Shown one piece after another: positions 23,020 to 37,609 of a stretch of DNA of 64,000 nt. The DNA is from Colletes latitarsis. Lineage: Eukaryota > Arthropoda > Insecta > Hymenoptera > Colletidae. Each line of letters opens with the position of its first letter. The stretch's first letter is position 1. Where the stretch lies: the NCBI RefSeq assembly GCF_051014445.1, contig NW_027488367.1:25281501-25345500 (forward strand), given 5' to 3'. Under the pieces are notes generated by a model. It was not told where the DNA came from, ran no database searches, and worked only from the letters and a program-made list of their open reading frames with translations. The position numbers and the translations under genes were made by a program.

Positions 23020-24660
23020 CGCAAGTTAGGTCTGAGATAGGTCTGGGATTTGACCTCATCAGACTCATACTTTCGCACACTTCACATACCCGTTGAACAG
23101 ATCCTGGGTTATTTTCTGGGTTGGATCAGATAGTAATGTGGTACCACACTGAAACAGTCGATTAAACCAGGTTTCGATCAATATTTTAGAGGATGACGCA
23201 TGTTAGGTCTAGGTTAGGCCTGGGATTTTCACTCATCAGACTCATACTTTCGCATTCTTCACATACTTGTTGAACAGATCCTGGGGTTTTTCTGGTTTGG
23301 ATCACATAGTAATGTGGTACCACACTGATACAGTCGATTAAACCAGGTTTCGATCAATATTTTAGAGTATAACTCATGTTAGGTCTAGGTTAGGCCTGGG
23401 ATTTTCATTTATCAGACTCATACTTTCACACACTTCACATACTCCTTGAACAGATCCTGGGTTATTTTCTGGGTTGGATCAGATAGTAATGTGGTACCAC
23501 ACTGAAACAGTCGATTAAACCAGGTTTCGATCAATATTTTAGAGGATGACGCATGTTAGGTCTAGGTTAGGCCTGGGATTTTCACTCATCAGACTCATAC
23601 TTTCGCATTCTTCACATACTTGTTGAACGGAGCCTGGGTTTTTTCTGGTTTGGATCACGTAGTAATGTGGGACCACACTGAAACGGTCAATTAAACCTGG
23701 TTTCGATCAATATTTTAGAGAATAATTCATGTTAGGTCTAGGTTAGGTCTGGGATTTGCTCTCATCAGGCTCATACTTTCGCATTCTTCACATACTTGTT
23801 GGACGGATCCTGGGTTTTTTCTGGTTTGGAACCCGTAGTAATGTGGGACCACACTGAAACAATAAATTGAACCTGGTCTTGATAAATATTTTAGAGGATA
23901 ACGCATGTTAGGTCTGGGTTAGGTCTAGGATTTGCCCTCATCAGGCTCATACTCTCGCATATTTCTCATACTTGATGGCTAGCTCCTGGGCTTTTTCTGG
24001 ATTGCATCACGTAGTAATATAATACCACACTGAAACAGTCAATGAAACCTGGTTTCCATCACTATTTTAGAGGACAACGCAAGTTAGGTCTAGCTAAGGC
24101 CTGAGATTTTCACTGATCAGACTCATACTTTCGCATTCTTCACATACTTGTTGAACGGATCCTGGGTTTTTTCTGGTTTGGATCACGTAGTAATGAAGTA
24201 CAACACTGAAACTGTCAATTAAACCTGGTTTCCATCAATATCATAGAGGACAACGCAAGTTAGGTCTGGGATATGTCTGGGATTTGCCCTCATCAGGCTC
24301 ATACTTTCGCGTTTTTCACATACTTGTTGAACAGATCCTGGGTCTTTTCAGGTTTGGATCACGTAGTAATGTGGTACCACACTGAAACAGTCGATTAAAC
24401 CTGGTTTCGATCAATATTTTAGAGGATAACGCAAGTTAAGTCTGGGATTGGTCTGGGATTTGACCTCATCAAACTCATACCTTCGCACACATCACATACT
24501 CGTTGAACAGATCCTGGGTTATTTTCTGGTTTGGATCACATAGTAATGTGGTACCACACTGAAACAGTCGATTAAACCAGGTTTCGATCAATATTTTTGA
24601 GGATAACGCATGTTAGGTCTAGGTTAGGCCTGGGATTTTCACTCATCAGACTCATACTTT
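23020..24660 (+). repeat. Nine-monomer module, copy at 23 kb
   Basis: It matches about 28310-29950 at offset 5289 (30 monomers). Markers: CACATACCCGTTGAACAG, GGATGACGCATG, ACACTGATACAGTCG, TTTTCATTTATCAG, GGACGG at 23801, ATATAATACC and the TCTAGCTAAGG end. The same module appears a third time at about 61130-62770. Confidence 0.8.
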
Positions 24661-26689
24661 CGCATTCTTCACATACTTGTAGAACGGATCCTGGGTTTTT
24701 TCTGGTTTGGATCACGTAGTAATGTGGGACCACACTGAAACAGTCAATTAAACCTGGTTTCGATCAATATTTTAGAGAATAATTCATGTTAGGTCTAGGT
24801 TAGGTCTGGGATTTGCCCTCATCAGGCTCATACTTTCGCACACTTCACATACTCCTTGAACAGATCCTGGGTTATTTTCTGGGTTTGGATCACATAGTAA
24901 TGTGGTACCACACTGAAACAGTCGATTAAACCAGGTTTCGATCAATATTTTAGAGGATAACGCATGTTAGGTCTAGGTTAGCCCTGGGATTTTCACTCAT
25001 CAGACTCATACTTTCGCATATTTCTCATACTTCATGGCTAGATCCTGGGCTATTTCTGGATTGGATCACGTAGTAAAGTGGTACCACACTGAAACATTCA
25101 ATGAAACCTTGTCTCGATAATTATTTTAGAGGATAACGCATCTTAGGTCTGGGTTAGGTCTAAGATTTGCCCTCATCAGGCTCACAGTTTCGCGTTTTTC
25201 ACATACTTGTTGAACAGATCCTGGGTTTTGTCTGGTTCGGATCACGAAGTAGTGTGGTACCACACTGAAGCAGTCCATTAAACCTGGTTTCGCTCAATAT
25301 TTTAGAGGATAACGCATGTTAGGTCTAGGTTATGTCTGGGATTTGCTCTCATCAGGATCATTCTTTCGCATATTTCTCATACTTGATGGCTAGATCCTGG
25401 GCTTTTTCTGGATTGCATCACGTAGTAATGTAGTACCACACTAAACAGTCAATGAAACCTGGTTTCCATCACTATTTTAGAGGACAACGCAAGTTAGGTC
25501 TGGGATAGGTATGGGATTTGCCCTCATCAGGCTCATACTTTCGCGTTTTTCACATACTTGTTGAACAGATCCTGGGTCTTTTCAGGTTTGGATCACGTAG
25601 TAATGTGGTACCACACTGAAACAGTCGATTAAACCTGGTTTCGATCAATATTTTAGAGGATGACGCATGTTAGGTCTAGGTTAGGCCTGGGATTTTCACT
25701 CATCAGACTCATACTTTCGCATTCTTCACATACTTGTTGAACAGATCCTGGGGTTTTTCTGGTTTGGATCACATAGTAATGTGGTACCACACTGATACAG
25801 TCGATTAAACCAGGTTTCGATCAATATTTTAGAGGATAACGCATGTTAGGTCTAGGTTAGCCCTGGGATTTTCACTCATCAGACTCATACTTTCGCATAT
25901 TTCTCATACTTCATGGCTAGATCCTGGGCTATTTCTGGATTGGATCACGTAGTAAAGTGGTACCACACTGAAATATTCAATGAAACCTTGTCTCGATAAT
26001 TATTTTAGAGGATAACGCATCTTAGGTCTGGGTTAGGTCTAAGATTTGCCCTCATCAGGCTCACAGTTTCGCGTTTTTCACATACTTGTTGAACAGATCC
26101 TGGGTTTTTTCTGGTTTGTATCACGTAGTAGTGTGGTACCACACTGAAACAGTCCATTAAACCTGGTTTGGATCAATATCATAGAGGACAACGCAAGTTA
26201 GGTCTGGGATATGTCTGGGATTTGCCCTCATCAGGCTCATACTTTCGCGTTTTTCACATACTTGTTGAACAGATCCTGGGTCTTTTCAGGTTTGGATCAC
26301 GTAGTAATGTGGTACCACACTGAAACAGTCGATTAAACCTGGTTTCGATCAATATTTTAGAGGATGACGCATGTTAGGTCTAGGTTAGGCCTGGGATTTT
26401 CACTCATCAGACTCATACTTTCGCATTCTTCACATACTTGTTGAACAGATCCTGGGGTTTTTCTGGTTTGGATCACATAGTAATGTGGTACCACACTGAT
26501 ACAGTCGATTAAACCAGGTTTCGATCAATATTTTTGAGGATAACGCATGTTAGGTCTAGGTTAGGCCTGGGATTTTCACTCATCAGACTCATACTTTCGC
26601 ATTCTTCACATACTTGTAGAACGGATCCTGGGTTTTTTCTGGTTTGGACCACGTAGTAATGTGGGACCACACTGAAACAGTCAATTAAA
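24661..26689 (+). repeat. Shuffled satellite modules
   Basis: Short local duplications: AAAGTGG with CATTCAATGAAACCTTG at 25075 and 25954 (879 bp, about five monomers); GATGACGC with GATACAGTCG at 25659 and 26363 (704 bp, four monomers). Individual monomers match those around 30.5 kb and 41.8 kb. No gene, insert or RNA gene seen. Confidence 0.72.
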
Positions 26690-29600
26690 CCTGGTTTCCA
26701 TCAATATCTTAGAGGACAACGCAAGTTAGGTCTGGGATATGTCTGGGATTTGCCCTCATCAGGCTCATACTTTCGCGTTTTTCACATACTTGTTGAACAG
26801 ATCCTGGGTCTTTTCAGGTTTGGATCACGTAGTAATGTGGTACCACACTGAAACAGTCGATTAAACCTGGTTTCGATCAATATTTTAGAGGATAACGCAA
26901 GTTAAGTCTGGGATTGGTCTGGGATTTGACCTCATCAAACTCATACCTTCGCACACATCACATACTCGTTGAACAGATCCTGGGTTATTTTCTGGTTTGG
27001 ATCACATAGTAATGTGGTACCACACTGAAACAGTCGATTAAACCAGGTTTCGATCAATATTTTTGAGGATAACGCATGTTAGGTCTAGGTTAGGCCTGGG
27101 ATTTTCACTCATCAGACTCATACTTTCGCATTCTTCACATACTTGTAGAACGGATCCTGGGTTTTTTCTGGTTTGGACCACGTAGTAATGTGGGACCACA
27201 CTGAAACAGTCAATTAAACCTGGTTTCGATCAATATTTTAGAGAATAATTCATGTTAGGTCTAGGTTAGGTCTGGGATTTGCCCTCATCAGGCTCATACT
27301 TTCGCACACTTCACATACTCCTTGAACAGATCCTGGGTTATTTTCTGGGTTTGGATCACATAGTAATGTGGTACCACACTGAAACAGTCGATTAAACCAG
27401 GTTTCGATCAATATTTTAGAGGATAACGCATGTTAGGTCTAGGTTAGCCCTGGGATTTTCACTCATCAGACTCATACTTTCGCATTCTTCACATACTTGT
27501 AGAACGGAACCTGGGTTTTTTCTGGTTTGGATCACGTAGTAATGTGGGACCACACTGAAACAGTCAATTAAACCTGGTTTCGATCAATATTTTAGAGAAT
27601 AATTCATGTTAGGTCTAGGTTAGGTCTGGGATTTGCCCTCATCAGGCTCATACTTTCGCACACTTCACATACTCCTTGAACAGATCCTGGGTTATTTTCT
27701 GGGTTTGGATCACATAGTAATGTGGTACCACACTGAAACAGTCGATTAAACCAGGTTTCGATCAATATTTTAGAGGATAACGCATGTTAGGTCTAGGTTA
27801 GCCCTGGGATTTTCACTCATCAGACTCATACTTTCGCATTCTTCACATACTTGTAGAACGGAACCTGGGTTTTTTCTGGTTTGGATCACGTAGTAATGTG
27901 GTACCACACTGAAACAGTCAATTAAACCTGGTTTCGATCAATATTTTAGAGAATAATTCATGTTAGGTATAGGTTAGGTCTGGGATTTGCTCTCATCAGG
28001 CTCTTTCTTTCGCATATTTCTCATACATGTTGAACAGATACTGGGTTTTTTCTTGTTTGGAACCCGTAGTAATGTGGGACCACACTGAAACAATAAATTA
28101 AACCTGGTCTTGATAAATATTTTAGAGGATAACGCATGTTAGGTCAGGGTTAGGTCTAGGATTTGCCCTCATTAGGCTCATACTTTCGCATATTTCTCAT
28201 ACTTCATAGCTAGATCCTGGGCTGTTTCTGGATTGTATCACGTAGTAATGTGGTACCTCGCTGAAACAGTCAATTAAACCTGGTTTCGATCAATATTTTA
28301 GAGGATAACGCAAGTTAGGTCTGGGATAGGTCTGGGATTTGACCTCATCAGGCTCATACTTTCGCACACTTCACATACCCGTTGAACAGATCCTGGGTTA
28401 TTTTCTGGGTTGGATCAGATAGTAATGTGGTACCACACTGAAACAGTCGATTAAACCAGGTTTCGATCAATATTTTAGAGGATGACGCATGTTAGGTCTA
28501 GGTTAGGCCTGGGATTTTCACTCATCAGACTCATACTTTCGCATTCTTCACATACTTGTTGAACAGATCCTGGGGTTTTTCTGGTTTGGATCACATAGTA
28601 ATGTGGTACCACACTGATACAGTCGATTAAACCAGGTTTCGATCAATATTTTAGAGTATAACTCATGTTAGGTCTAGGTTAGGCCTGGGATTTTCATTTA
28701 TCAGACTCATACTTTCACACACTTCACATACTCCTTGAACAGATCCTGGGTTATTTTCTGGGTTGGATCAGATAGTAATGTGGTACCACACTGAAACAGT
28801 CGATTAAACCAGGTTTCGATCAATATTTTAGAGGATGACGCATGTTAGGTCTAGGTTAGGCCTGGGATTTTCACTCATCAGACTCATACTTTCGCATTCT
28901 TCACATACTTGTTGAACGGAGCCTGGGTTTTTTCTGGTTTGGATCACGTAGTAATGTGGGACCACACTGAAACGGTCAATTAAACCTGGTTTCGATCAAT
29001 ATTTTAGAGAATAATTCATGTTAGGTCTAGGTTAGGTCTGGGATTTGCTCTCATCAGGCTCATACTTTCGCATTCTTCACATACTTGTTGGACGGATCCT
29101 GGGTTTTTTCTGGTTTGGAACCCGTAGTAATGTGGGACCACACTGAAACAATAAATTGAACCTGGTCTTGATAAATATTTTAGAGGATAACGCATGTTAG
29201 GTCTGGGTTAGGTCTAGGATTTGCCCTCATCAGGCTCATACTCTCGCATATTTCTCATACTTGATGGCTAGCTCCTGGGCTTTTTCTGGATTGCATCACG
29301 TAGTAATATAATACCACACTGAAACAGTCAATGAAACCTGGTTTCCATCACTATTTTAGAGGACAACGCAAGTTAGGTCTAGCTAAGGCCTGAGATTTTC
29401 ACTGATCAGACTCATACTTTCGCATTCTTCACATACTTGTTGAACGGATCCTGGGTTTTTTCTGGTTTGGATCACGTAGTAATGAAGTACAACACTGAAA
29501 CTGTCAATTAAACCTGGTTTCCATCAATATCTTAGAGGACAACGCAAGTTAGGTCTGGGATATGTCTGGGATTTGCCCTCATCAGGCTCATACTTTCGCG

Positions 29601-30383
29601 TTTTTCACATACTTGTTGAACAGATCCTGGGTCTTTTCAGGTTTGGATCACGTAGTAATGTGGTACCACACTGAAACAGTCGATTAAACCTGGTTTCGAT
29701 CAATATTTTAGAGGATAACGCAAGTTAAGTCTGGGATTGGTCTGGGATTTGACCTCATCAAACTCTTACCTTCGCACACATCACATACTCGTTGAACAGA
29801 TCCTGGGTTATTTTCTGGTTTGGATCACATAGTAATGTGGTACCACACTGAAACAGTCGATTAAACCAGGTTTCGATCAATATTTTTGAGGATAACGCAT
29901 GTTAGGTCTAGGTTAGGCCTGGGATTTTCACTCATCAGACTCATACTTTCGCATTCTTCACATACTTGTAGAACGGAACCTGGGTTTTTTCTGGTTTGGA
30001 TCACGTAGTAATGTGGTACCACACTGAAACAGTCAATTAAACCTGGTTTCGATCAATATTTTAGAGAATAATTCATGTTAGGTATAGGTTAGGTCTGGGA
30101 TTTGCTCTCATCAGGCTCTTTCTTTCGCATATTTCTCATACATGTTGAACAGATACTGGGTTTTTTCTTGTTTGGAACCCGTAGTAATGTGGGACCACAC
30201 TGAAACAATAAATTAAACCTGGTCTTGATAAATATTTTAGAGGATAACGCATGTTAGGTCAGGGTTAGGTCTAGGATTTGCCCTCATTAGGCTCATACTT
30301 TCGCATATTTCTCATACTTCATAGCTAGATCCTGGGCTGTTTCTGGATTGTATCACGTAGTAATGTGGTACCTCGCTGAAACA
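26690..30383 (+). repeat. Long block shared with 59.5-63.6 kb, copy 1
   Basis: From 26690 to about 29960 it matches 59506 to about 62780 at a constant offset of 32816. From about 29970 to 30383 the offset is 33170, so this copy lacks two monomers (354 bp) between two look-alike CTTGTAGAACGGA monomers. Markers: ATTAGGCTCATAC at 28171, GGACGG at 29090, ACATGTTGAACAG at 28025 and 30140. Differences are few by eye. Confidence 0.83.
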
Positions 30384-32240
30384 GTCAATTAAACCTGGTT
30401 TCGATCAATATTTTAGAGGATAACGCAAGTTAGGACTGGGATAGGTCTAGGATTTGCCCTCATCAGGCTCTTACTTTCGCATATTTCTCATACTTCATGG
30501 CTAGATCCTGGGCTATTTCTGGATTGGATCACGTAGTAAAGTGGTACCACACTGAAACATTCAATGAAACCTTGTCTCGATAATTATTTTAGAGGATAAC
30601 GCATCTTAGGTCTGGGTTAGGTCTAAGATTTGCCCTCATCAGGCTCACAGTTTCGCGTTTTTCACATACTTGTTGAACAGATCCTGGGTTTTGTCTGGTT
30701 CGGATCACGAAGTAGTGTGGTACCACACTGAAGCAGTCCATTAAACCTGGTTTCGCTCAATATTTTAGAGGATAACGCATGTTAGGTCTAGGTTATGTCT
30801 GGGATTTGCTCTCATCAGGATCATTCTTTCGCATATTTCTCATACTTGATGGCTAGATCCTGGGCTTTTTCTGGATTGCATCACGTAGTAATGTAGTACC
30901 ACACTAAACAGTCAATGAAACCTGGTTTCCATCACTATTTTAGAGGACAACGCAAGTTAGGTCTAGGTAAGGCCTGAGATTTTCACTGATCAGACTCATA
31001 CTTTCGCATTCTTCACATACTTGTTGAACGGATCCTGGGTTTTTTCTGGTTTGGATCACGTAGTAATGTGGTACCACACTGAAACAGTCGATTAAACCTG
31101 GTTTCGATCAATATTTTAGAGAATAATTCATGTTAGGTCTAGGTTAGGTCTGGGATTTGCTCTCATCAGGCTCATTCTTTCGCATATTTCTCATACTTGA
31201 TGGCTAGATCCTGGGCTATTTCTGGATTGCATCACGTAGTAATGAAGTACAACACTGAAACAGTCAATTAAACCTGGTTTCCATCAATATCTTAGAGGAC
31301 AACGCAAGTTAGGTCTGGGATATGTCTGGGATTTGCCCTCATCAGGCTCATACTTTCGCGTTTTTCACATACTTGTTGAACAAATCCTGGGTTTTTTCAG
31401 GTTTGGATCACGTTGTAGTGTGGTACCACACTGAAACAGTCCATTAAACCTGGTTTGGATCAATATTTTAGAGGATAACGCATGTTAGGTCTAGGTTAGC
31501 CCTGGGATTTTCACTCATCAGACTCATACTTTCGCATTCTTCACATACTTGTTGAACTGATCCTGGGTTTTTTCTGGTTTGGATCACGTAGTAATGTGGT
31601 ACCACACTGAAACAGTCGATTAAACCTGGTTTCGATCAATATTTTAGAGGATAACGCAAGTTAAGTCTGGGATTGGCCTGGGATTTGACCTCATCAAACT
31701 CATACTTTCGCACACTTCACATACTCGTTGAATAGATCCTGGGTTATTTTCTGGTTTGGATCACATAGTAATGTGGTACCACACTGAAACAGTCGATTAA
31801 ACCAGGTTTCGATCAATATTTTTGAGGATAACGCATGTTAGGTCTAGGTTAGGCCTGGGATTCTCACTCTTCAGACTCATACTTTCGCATTCTTCACATA
31901 CTTGTTGAACAGATCCTGGGTTTTTTCTGGTTTGGATCACTTAGTAGTGTGGTACCGCACTGAAACAGTCCATTAAACCTGCTTGCGATCAATATTTTTG
32001 GGGAAACGCATGTTAGGACTGGGTTAGGTCTAGGATTTGCCCTCATCAGGCTCATTCTTTCGCGTATGTCTCAAACTTGATGGCTAGATCCTGGGCTTTT
32101 TCTGGATTGCATCACGTAGTAATGTGGTACCACACTGAAACATTCAATTAAACCTGGTCTTGACAAATATTTTAGAGGATAACGCATTTTAGGTCTGGGT
32201 TAGGTCTAGGATTTGCCCTCATCAGGCTCATACTTTGGCA
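30384..32240 (+). repeat. Module shared with 41.7-43.5 kb
   Basis: About 30420-32200 recurs at about 41700-43480, offset 11281. Markers: GCATCTTAGGTCTGGG, CACAGTTTCGCG, CTGGTTCGGATCACGAAG, CACACTAAACAG (one A short), CACTTAGTAGTG with GTACCGCAC. A single-base loss at about 32000 (TTTTTGGGGAAACGC) distinguishes it from the later copies. The 31650-32200 part also recurs at 36050-36600. Confidence 0.78.
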
Positions 32241-33590
32241 TATTTCTCATACTTCATTGGTAGATCCTGGGCTTTTTCTGGATTGCATCACGTAGTAATG
32301 AAGTACAACACTGAAACAGTCAATTAAACCTGGTTTCCATCAATATCTTAGAGGACAACGCAAGTTAGGTCTGGGATAGGTCTTGGGCTTGCCCTCATCA
32401 GACTCATACTTTCGCGTTTTTCACATACTTGTTGAACAGATCCTGGGTTTTTTCACGTTTGGATCATGTAGTAGTGTGGTACGACACTGAAACAGTCCAT
32501 TAAACCTGGTTTGGATCAATATTTTAGAGGATAACGCATGTTAGGTCTAGGTTAGGTCTGGGATTTTCACTCATCAGACTCATACTTTCGCATTCTTCAC
32601 ATACTTGTTGAACGGATCCTGGGTTTTTTCCGGTTTGGATCACGTAGTAATGTGGGTCCACACTGAAACAATCAATTAAACCTGGTCTTGATAAATATTT
32701 TAGAGGATAACGCATTGTAGGTATCGGATAGGTCTGGGATTTGCCCTCATCAGACTCATAGTTTCGCACACTTCACATACTCGTTGAACAGATCCTGGGT
32801 TTTTTCTGGTTTGGATCACGTAGTAATGTGGTACCACACTGAAACAGTCGATGAAACCTGGTTTCGATCAATATTTTAGAGGATAACGCAAGTTAAGTCT
32901 GGGATTGGTCTGGGATTTGACCTCATCAGACTCATACTTTCGCACACTTCACATACTCGTTGAACAGATCCTGGGTTATTTTCTGGTTTGGACCACATAG
33001 TAATGTGGTACCACACTGAAACAGTCGATTAAACCAGGTTTCGATCAATATATTTGAGGATAACGCATGTTAGGTCTAGGTTAGGCCTGGGATTTTCACT
33101 CATCAGGCTCCTACTTTCGCATTCTTCACATACTTGTCGAACGGATCCTGGGTTTTTTCTGGTTTGGATCACGTAGTAATGTGGGACCACACTGAAACAG
33201 TCAACTAAACCTGGTTTCGATCAATATTTTAGAGAATAATTCATGTTAGGTCTAGGTTAGGTCTGGGATTTGCTCTCATCAGGCTCATTCTTTCGCATAT
33301 TTCTCATACTTGATGGCTAGATCCTGGGCTTTTTCTGGATTGCATCACGTAGTAATGAAGTACAACACTGAAACAGTCAATTAACCCTGGTTTCCATCAA
33401 TATCTTAGAGGACAACGCAAGTTAGGTCTGGGATAGGTCTGGGATTTGCCCTCGTCAGGCTCATACTTTCGCATTCTTCACAAACTTGTTGAACTGATCC
33501 TGGGTTATTTTCTGGTTTAGACCACATAGTAATGTGGTACCTCACTGGAACAGTCGATTAAACCAGGTTTCGATCAATATTTTAGAGTAT
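32241..33590 (+). repeat. Eight-monomer module, copy 1 of 3
   Basis: It matches about 38590-39930 (offset 6350) and about 55000-56345 (offset 22764). Markers: GGTAGATCCTGGGC, GGTCTTGG.CTTGCCC, TTTCA.GTTTGGATCATG with the 16-bp dyad variant, GGGTCCACACTG and GCATTGTAGGT. This copy has more private changes (TTTGGCATATTTC, GTACGACAC) than the other two. Confidence 0.78.
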
Positions 33591-35100
33591 AACGCAAGTT
33601 AGGTCTAGCTAAGGCCTGGGATTTTCACTGATCAGACTCATACTTTCGCATTCTTCACATACTTGTTGAACGGATCCTGGGTTTTTTCTGGTTTGGATCA
33701 CGTAGTAATGTGGTACCACACTGAAACAGTCAATTAAACCTGGTTTCGATCAATATTTTAGAGAATAATTCATGTTAGGTCTAGGTTAGGTCTGGGATTT
33801 GCTCTCATCAGGCTCATTCTTTCGCATATTTCTCATACTTGATGGCTAGATCCGGGGCTTTTTCTGGATTGCATCACGTAGTAATGAAGTACACCACTGA
33901 AACAGTCAATTAAACCTGGTTTCCATCAATATCTTAGAGGACAACGCAAGTTAGGTCTGGGATATGTCTGGGATTTGCCCTCATCAGGCTCATACTTTCG
34001 CGTTTTTCACATACTTGTTGAACAGATCCTGGGTATTTTCAGGTTTGGATCACGTTGTAGTGTGGTACCACACTGAAACAGTCCATTAAACCTGGTTTGG
34101 ATCAATATTTTAGAGGATAACGCATGTTAGGTCTAGGTTAGCCCTGGGATTTTCACTCATCAGACACATACTTTCGCATTCTTCACATGCTTGTTGAACG
34201 GATCCAGGGTTTTTTCTGGTTTGGATCACGTAGTAATGTGGGTCCACACTGAAACAGTCAATTAAACCTGATTTCGATCAATATTTTAGAGAATAATTCA
34301 TGTTAGGTCTAGGTCAGGTCTGGGATTTGCTCTCATCAGGCTCATTCTTTCGCATATTTCTCATACTTCATGGCTAGATCCTGGGCTTTTTATGGATTGC
34401 ATCACGTAGTAATGAAGTACAACACTGAAACAGTCAATTAAACCTGGTTTCCATCAATATCTTAGAGGACAACGCAAGTTAGGTCTGGGATATGTCTGGG
34501 ATTTGCCCTCATCAGGCTCATACTTTCGCGTTTTTCACATACTTGTTGAACAGATCCTGGGCTTTTCAGGTTTGGATCACGTAGTAATGTGGTACCACAC
34601 TGAAACAGTCGATTAAACCTGGTTTCGATCAATATCTTAGAGGATAACGCAAGTTAAGTCTGGGATTGGTCTGGGATTTGACCTCATCAAACTCATACCT
34701 TCGCACACATCACATACTCGTTGAACAGATCCTGGGTTATTTTCTGGTTTGGATCACATAGTAATGTGGTACCACACTGAAACAGTCGATTAAACCAGGT
34801 TTCGATCAACATTTTTGAGGATAACGCATGTTAGGTCTAGGTTAGGCCTGGGATTTTCACTCATCAGACTCATACTTTCGCATTCTTCACATACTTGTTG
34901 TACGGATCCTGGGTTTTTTCTGGTTTGGATCACGTAGTAATGTGGTACCACACTGAAACAGTCGATTAAACCTGGTTTCGATCAAAATTTTAGAGGATAA
35001 CGCAAGTTAGGTCTGGGATAGGTCTCGGATTTGAACTCATCAGACTCCTACTTTCGCACACTTCACATACTCCTTGAACAGATCCTGGGTTATTTTCTGG
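33591..35100 (+). repeat. Mixed satellite monomers
   Basis: About 34143-34503 is a copy of 20750-21110 (GACACATAC, CACATGCTTG, GGATCCAGGG, GGTCCACAC). The following monomers resemble 26.7-27.1 kb, with a one-base loss giving CCTGGGCTTTTCAGG at about 34557. No gene or insert. Confidence 0.72.
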
Positions 35101-35810
35101 GTTTGGATCACATAGTAATGTGGTACCACACTGAAACAGTCGATTAAACCAGGTTTCGATCAATATTTTAGAGGATAACGCATGTTAGGTCTAGGTTAGG
35201 CCTGAGATTTTCACTGATCAGACTCATACTTTCGCATTCTTCACATACTTGTTGAACGGATCCTGGGTTTTTTCTGGTTTGGATCACGTAGTAATGTGGT
35301 ACCACACTGAAACAGTCAATTAAACCTGGTTTCGATCAATATTTTAGAGAATAATTCATGTTAGGTCTAGGTTAGGTCTGGGATTTGCTCTCATCAGGCT
35401 CTTTCTTTCGCATATTTCTCATACATGTTGAACAGATACTGGGTTTTTTCTGGTTTGGAACCCGTAGTAATGTGGGACCACACTGAAACAATAAATTAAA
35501 CCTGGTCTTGATAAATATTTTAGAGGATAACGCATGTTAGGTCAGGGTTAGGTCTAGGATTTGCCCTCATCAGGCTCATACTTTCGCATATTTCTCATAC
35601 TTCATAGCTAGATCCTGGGCTGTTTCTGGATTGTATCACGTAGTAATGTGGTACCTCGCTGAAACAGTCAATTAAACCTGGTTTCGATCAATATTTTAGA
35701 GGATAACGCAAGTTAGGTCTGGGATAGGTCTAGGATTTGCCCTCATCAGGCTCTTACTTTCGCATATTTCTCATACTTCATGGCTAGATCCTGGGCTATT
35801 TCTGGATTGG
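35101..35810 (+). repeat. Four-monomer module shared with 41.1-41.8 kb
   Basis: It matches about 41100-41805 at offset 5998 (34 monomers), including the ACATGTTGAACAGATACTGG marker (35423 and 41421) and the CTTCATAGCTAG monomer. The end at about 35810 is where the sequence switches to the next module. Confidence 0.76.
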
Positions 35811-37609
35811 ATCACGTTGTAGTGTGGTACCACACTGAAACAGTCCATTAAACCTGGTTTGGATCAATATTTTAGAGGATAACGCATGTTAGGTCTAGGT
35901 TAGCCCTGGGATTTTCACTCATCAGACTCATACTTTCGCATTCTTCACATACTTGTTGAACTGATCCTGGGTTTTTTCTGGTTTGGATCACGTAGTTATG
36001 TGGTACCACACTGAAACAGTCGATTAAACCTGGTTTCGATCAATATTTTAGAGGATAACGCAAGTTAAGTCTGGGATTGGCCTGGGATTTGACCTCATCA
36101 AACTTATACTTTCGCACACTTCACATACTCGTTGAACAGATCCTGGGTTATTTTCTGGTTTGGATCACATAGTAATGTGGTACCACACTGAAACAGTCGA
36201 TTAAACCAGGTTTCGATCAATATTCTTGAGGATAACGCATGTTAGGTCGTGGTTAGGCCTGGGATTTTCACTCTTCAGACTCATACTTTCGCATTCTTCA
36301 CATACTTGTTGAACAGATCCTGGGTTTTTTCTGGTTTGGATCACTTAGTAGTGTGGTACCGCACTGAAACAGTCCATTAAACCTGCTTGCGATCAATATT
36401 TTTGAGGATAACGCATGTTAGGACTGGGTTAGGTCTAGGATTTGCCCTCATCAGGCTCATTCTTTCGCGTATGTCTCAAACATGATGGCTAGATCCTGGG
36501 CTTTTTCTGGATTGCATCACGTAGTAATGTGGTACCACACTGAAACATTCAATTAAACCTGGTCTTGACAAATATTTTAGAGGATAACGCATTTTAGGTC
36601 TGGGTTAGGTCTAGGATTTGCCCTCATCAGGCTCATACTTTCGCATATTTCTCATACTTGATGGCTAGATCCTGGGCTGTTTCTGGATTGTATCACGTAG
36701 TAATGTGGTACCACGCTGAAACAGTCGATTAAACCTGGTTTCGATCAATATTTTTGAGGATAACGCATATTAGGTCTAGGTTAGGCCGAGGATTTTCACT
36801 CATCAGACTCACACTTTCGCATTCTTCACATACTTGTTGAACGGATCCTGGGTTTTTACTGGTTTGGATCACGTAGTAATGTGGTACCACACTGAAACAT
36901 TCAATTAAACCTGGTCTTGATAAATATTTTAGAGGATAACGCATGTTAGGTCTGGGTTAGGTCTAGGATTTGCCCTCATCAGGCTCATACTTTCGCATAT
37001 TTCTCATACTTCATGGCTGGATCCTGGGCTATTTCTGGATTGGATCACGTAGTAATGTGGTACCACAATGAAACAGTCAATTAAACCAGGATTTGATGAA
37101 TATTTTAGAGAATACTTCATGTTAGGCCAGACCTAACATGGTTAGGACTAGGATTTGCCCTCATCAGGCTCATACTTTCGCGTTTTTCACATACTTGTTG
37201 AACAGATCCTGGGCTTTTTCTGGATTGCATCACGTAGTAATGAAGTACAACACTGAAACACTCAATTAAACCTGGTTTCCATCAATATTATTGAGGATAA
37301 CGCATGTTAGGTCTAGGTTAGGCCTGGGATTTTCACTCATCAGACTCATCCTTTCGCATTCTTCACATATTTGTTGAACGGATCCTGTGCTATTTCTGGA
37401 TTGGATCACGTAGTAATGTGGTACCACACTCAAACAGTCAATTAAACCTGGTTTTGATCAATATTTTGGAGAATAACGCATGTTAGGTCTGGGTTAGGTC
37501 TGGGATTTTCACTCATCAGACTCATACCTTCGCATTCTTCACATACTTGTTGAACGGAACCTGGGCTATTTCTGGATTGGTTCACGTAGTAATGTGGTAC
37601 CACACTGAA
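35811..37609 (+). repeat. Ten-monomer module shared with 42.7-44.5 kb
   Basis: It matches 42688-44486 at offset 6877 (39 monomers), from CGTTGTAGTGTGG to CACACTGAAACA. It includes the micro-inverted monomer at 37118-37140. Parts recur inside every 3003-bp unit from 46.2 kb on. Confidence 0.82.
37118..37140. repeat. Micro-inverted palindrome in monomer, copy 1
   Basis: CATGTTAGG and CCTAACATG form a 9-bp perfect inverted repeat separated by 5 bp. Normally CATGTTAGGTCTAGG reads straight on; here a short inverted copy of the ATGTTAGGTCT segment is present before GGTTAGG resumes. It looks like a fold-back or template-switch event during replication. Confidence 0.85.

Noticed and set aside
37118..37140. 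Rho-independent terminator (9-bp stem at the micro-inversion)
   Set aside because: No T run follows, the stem is AT-rich, and the context is eukaryotic satellite.
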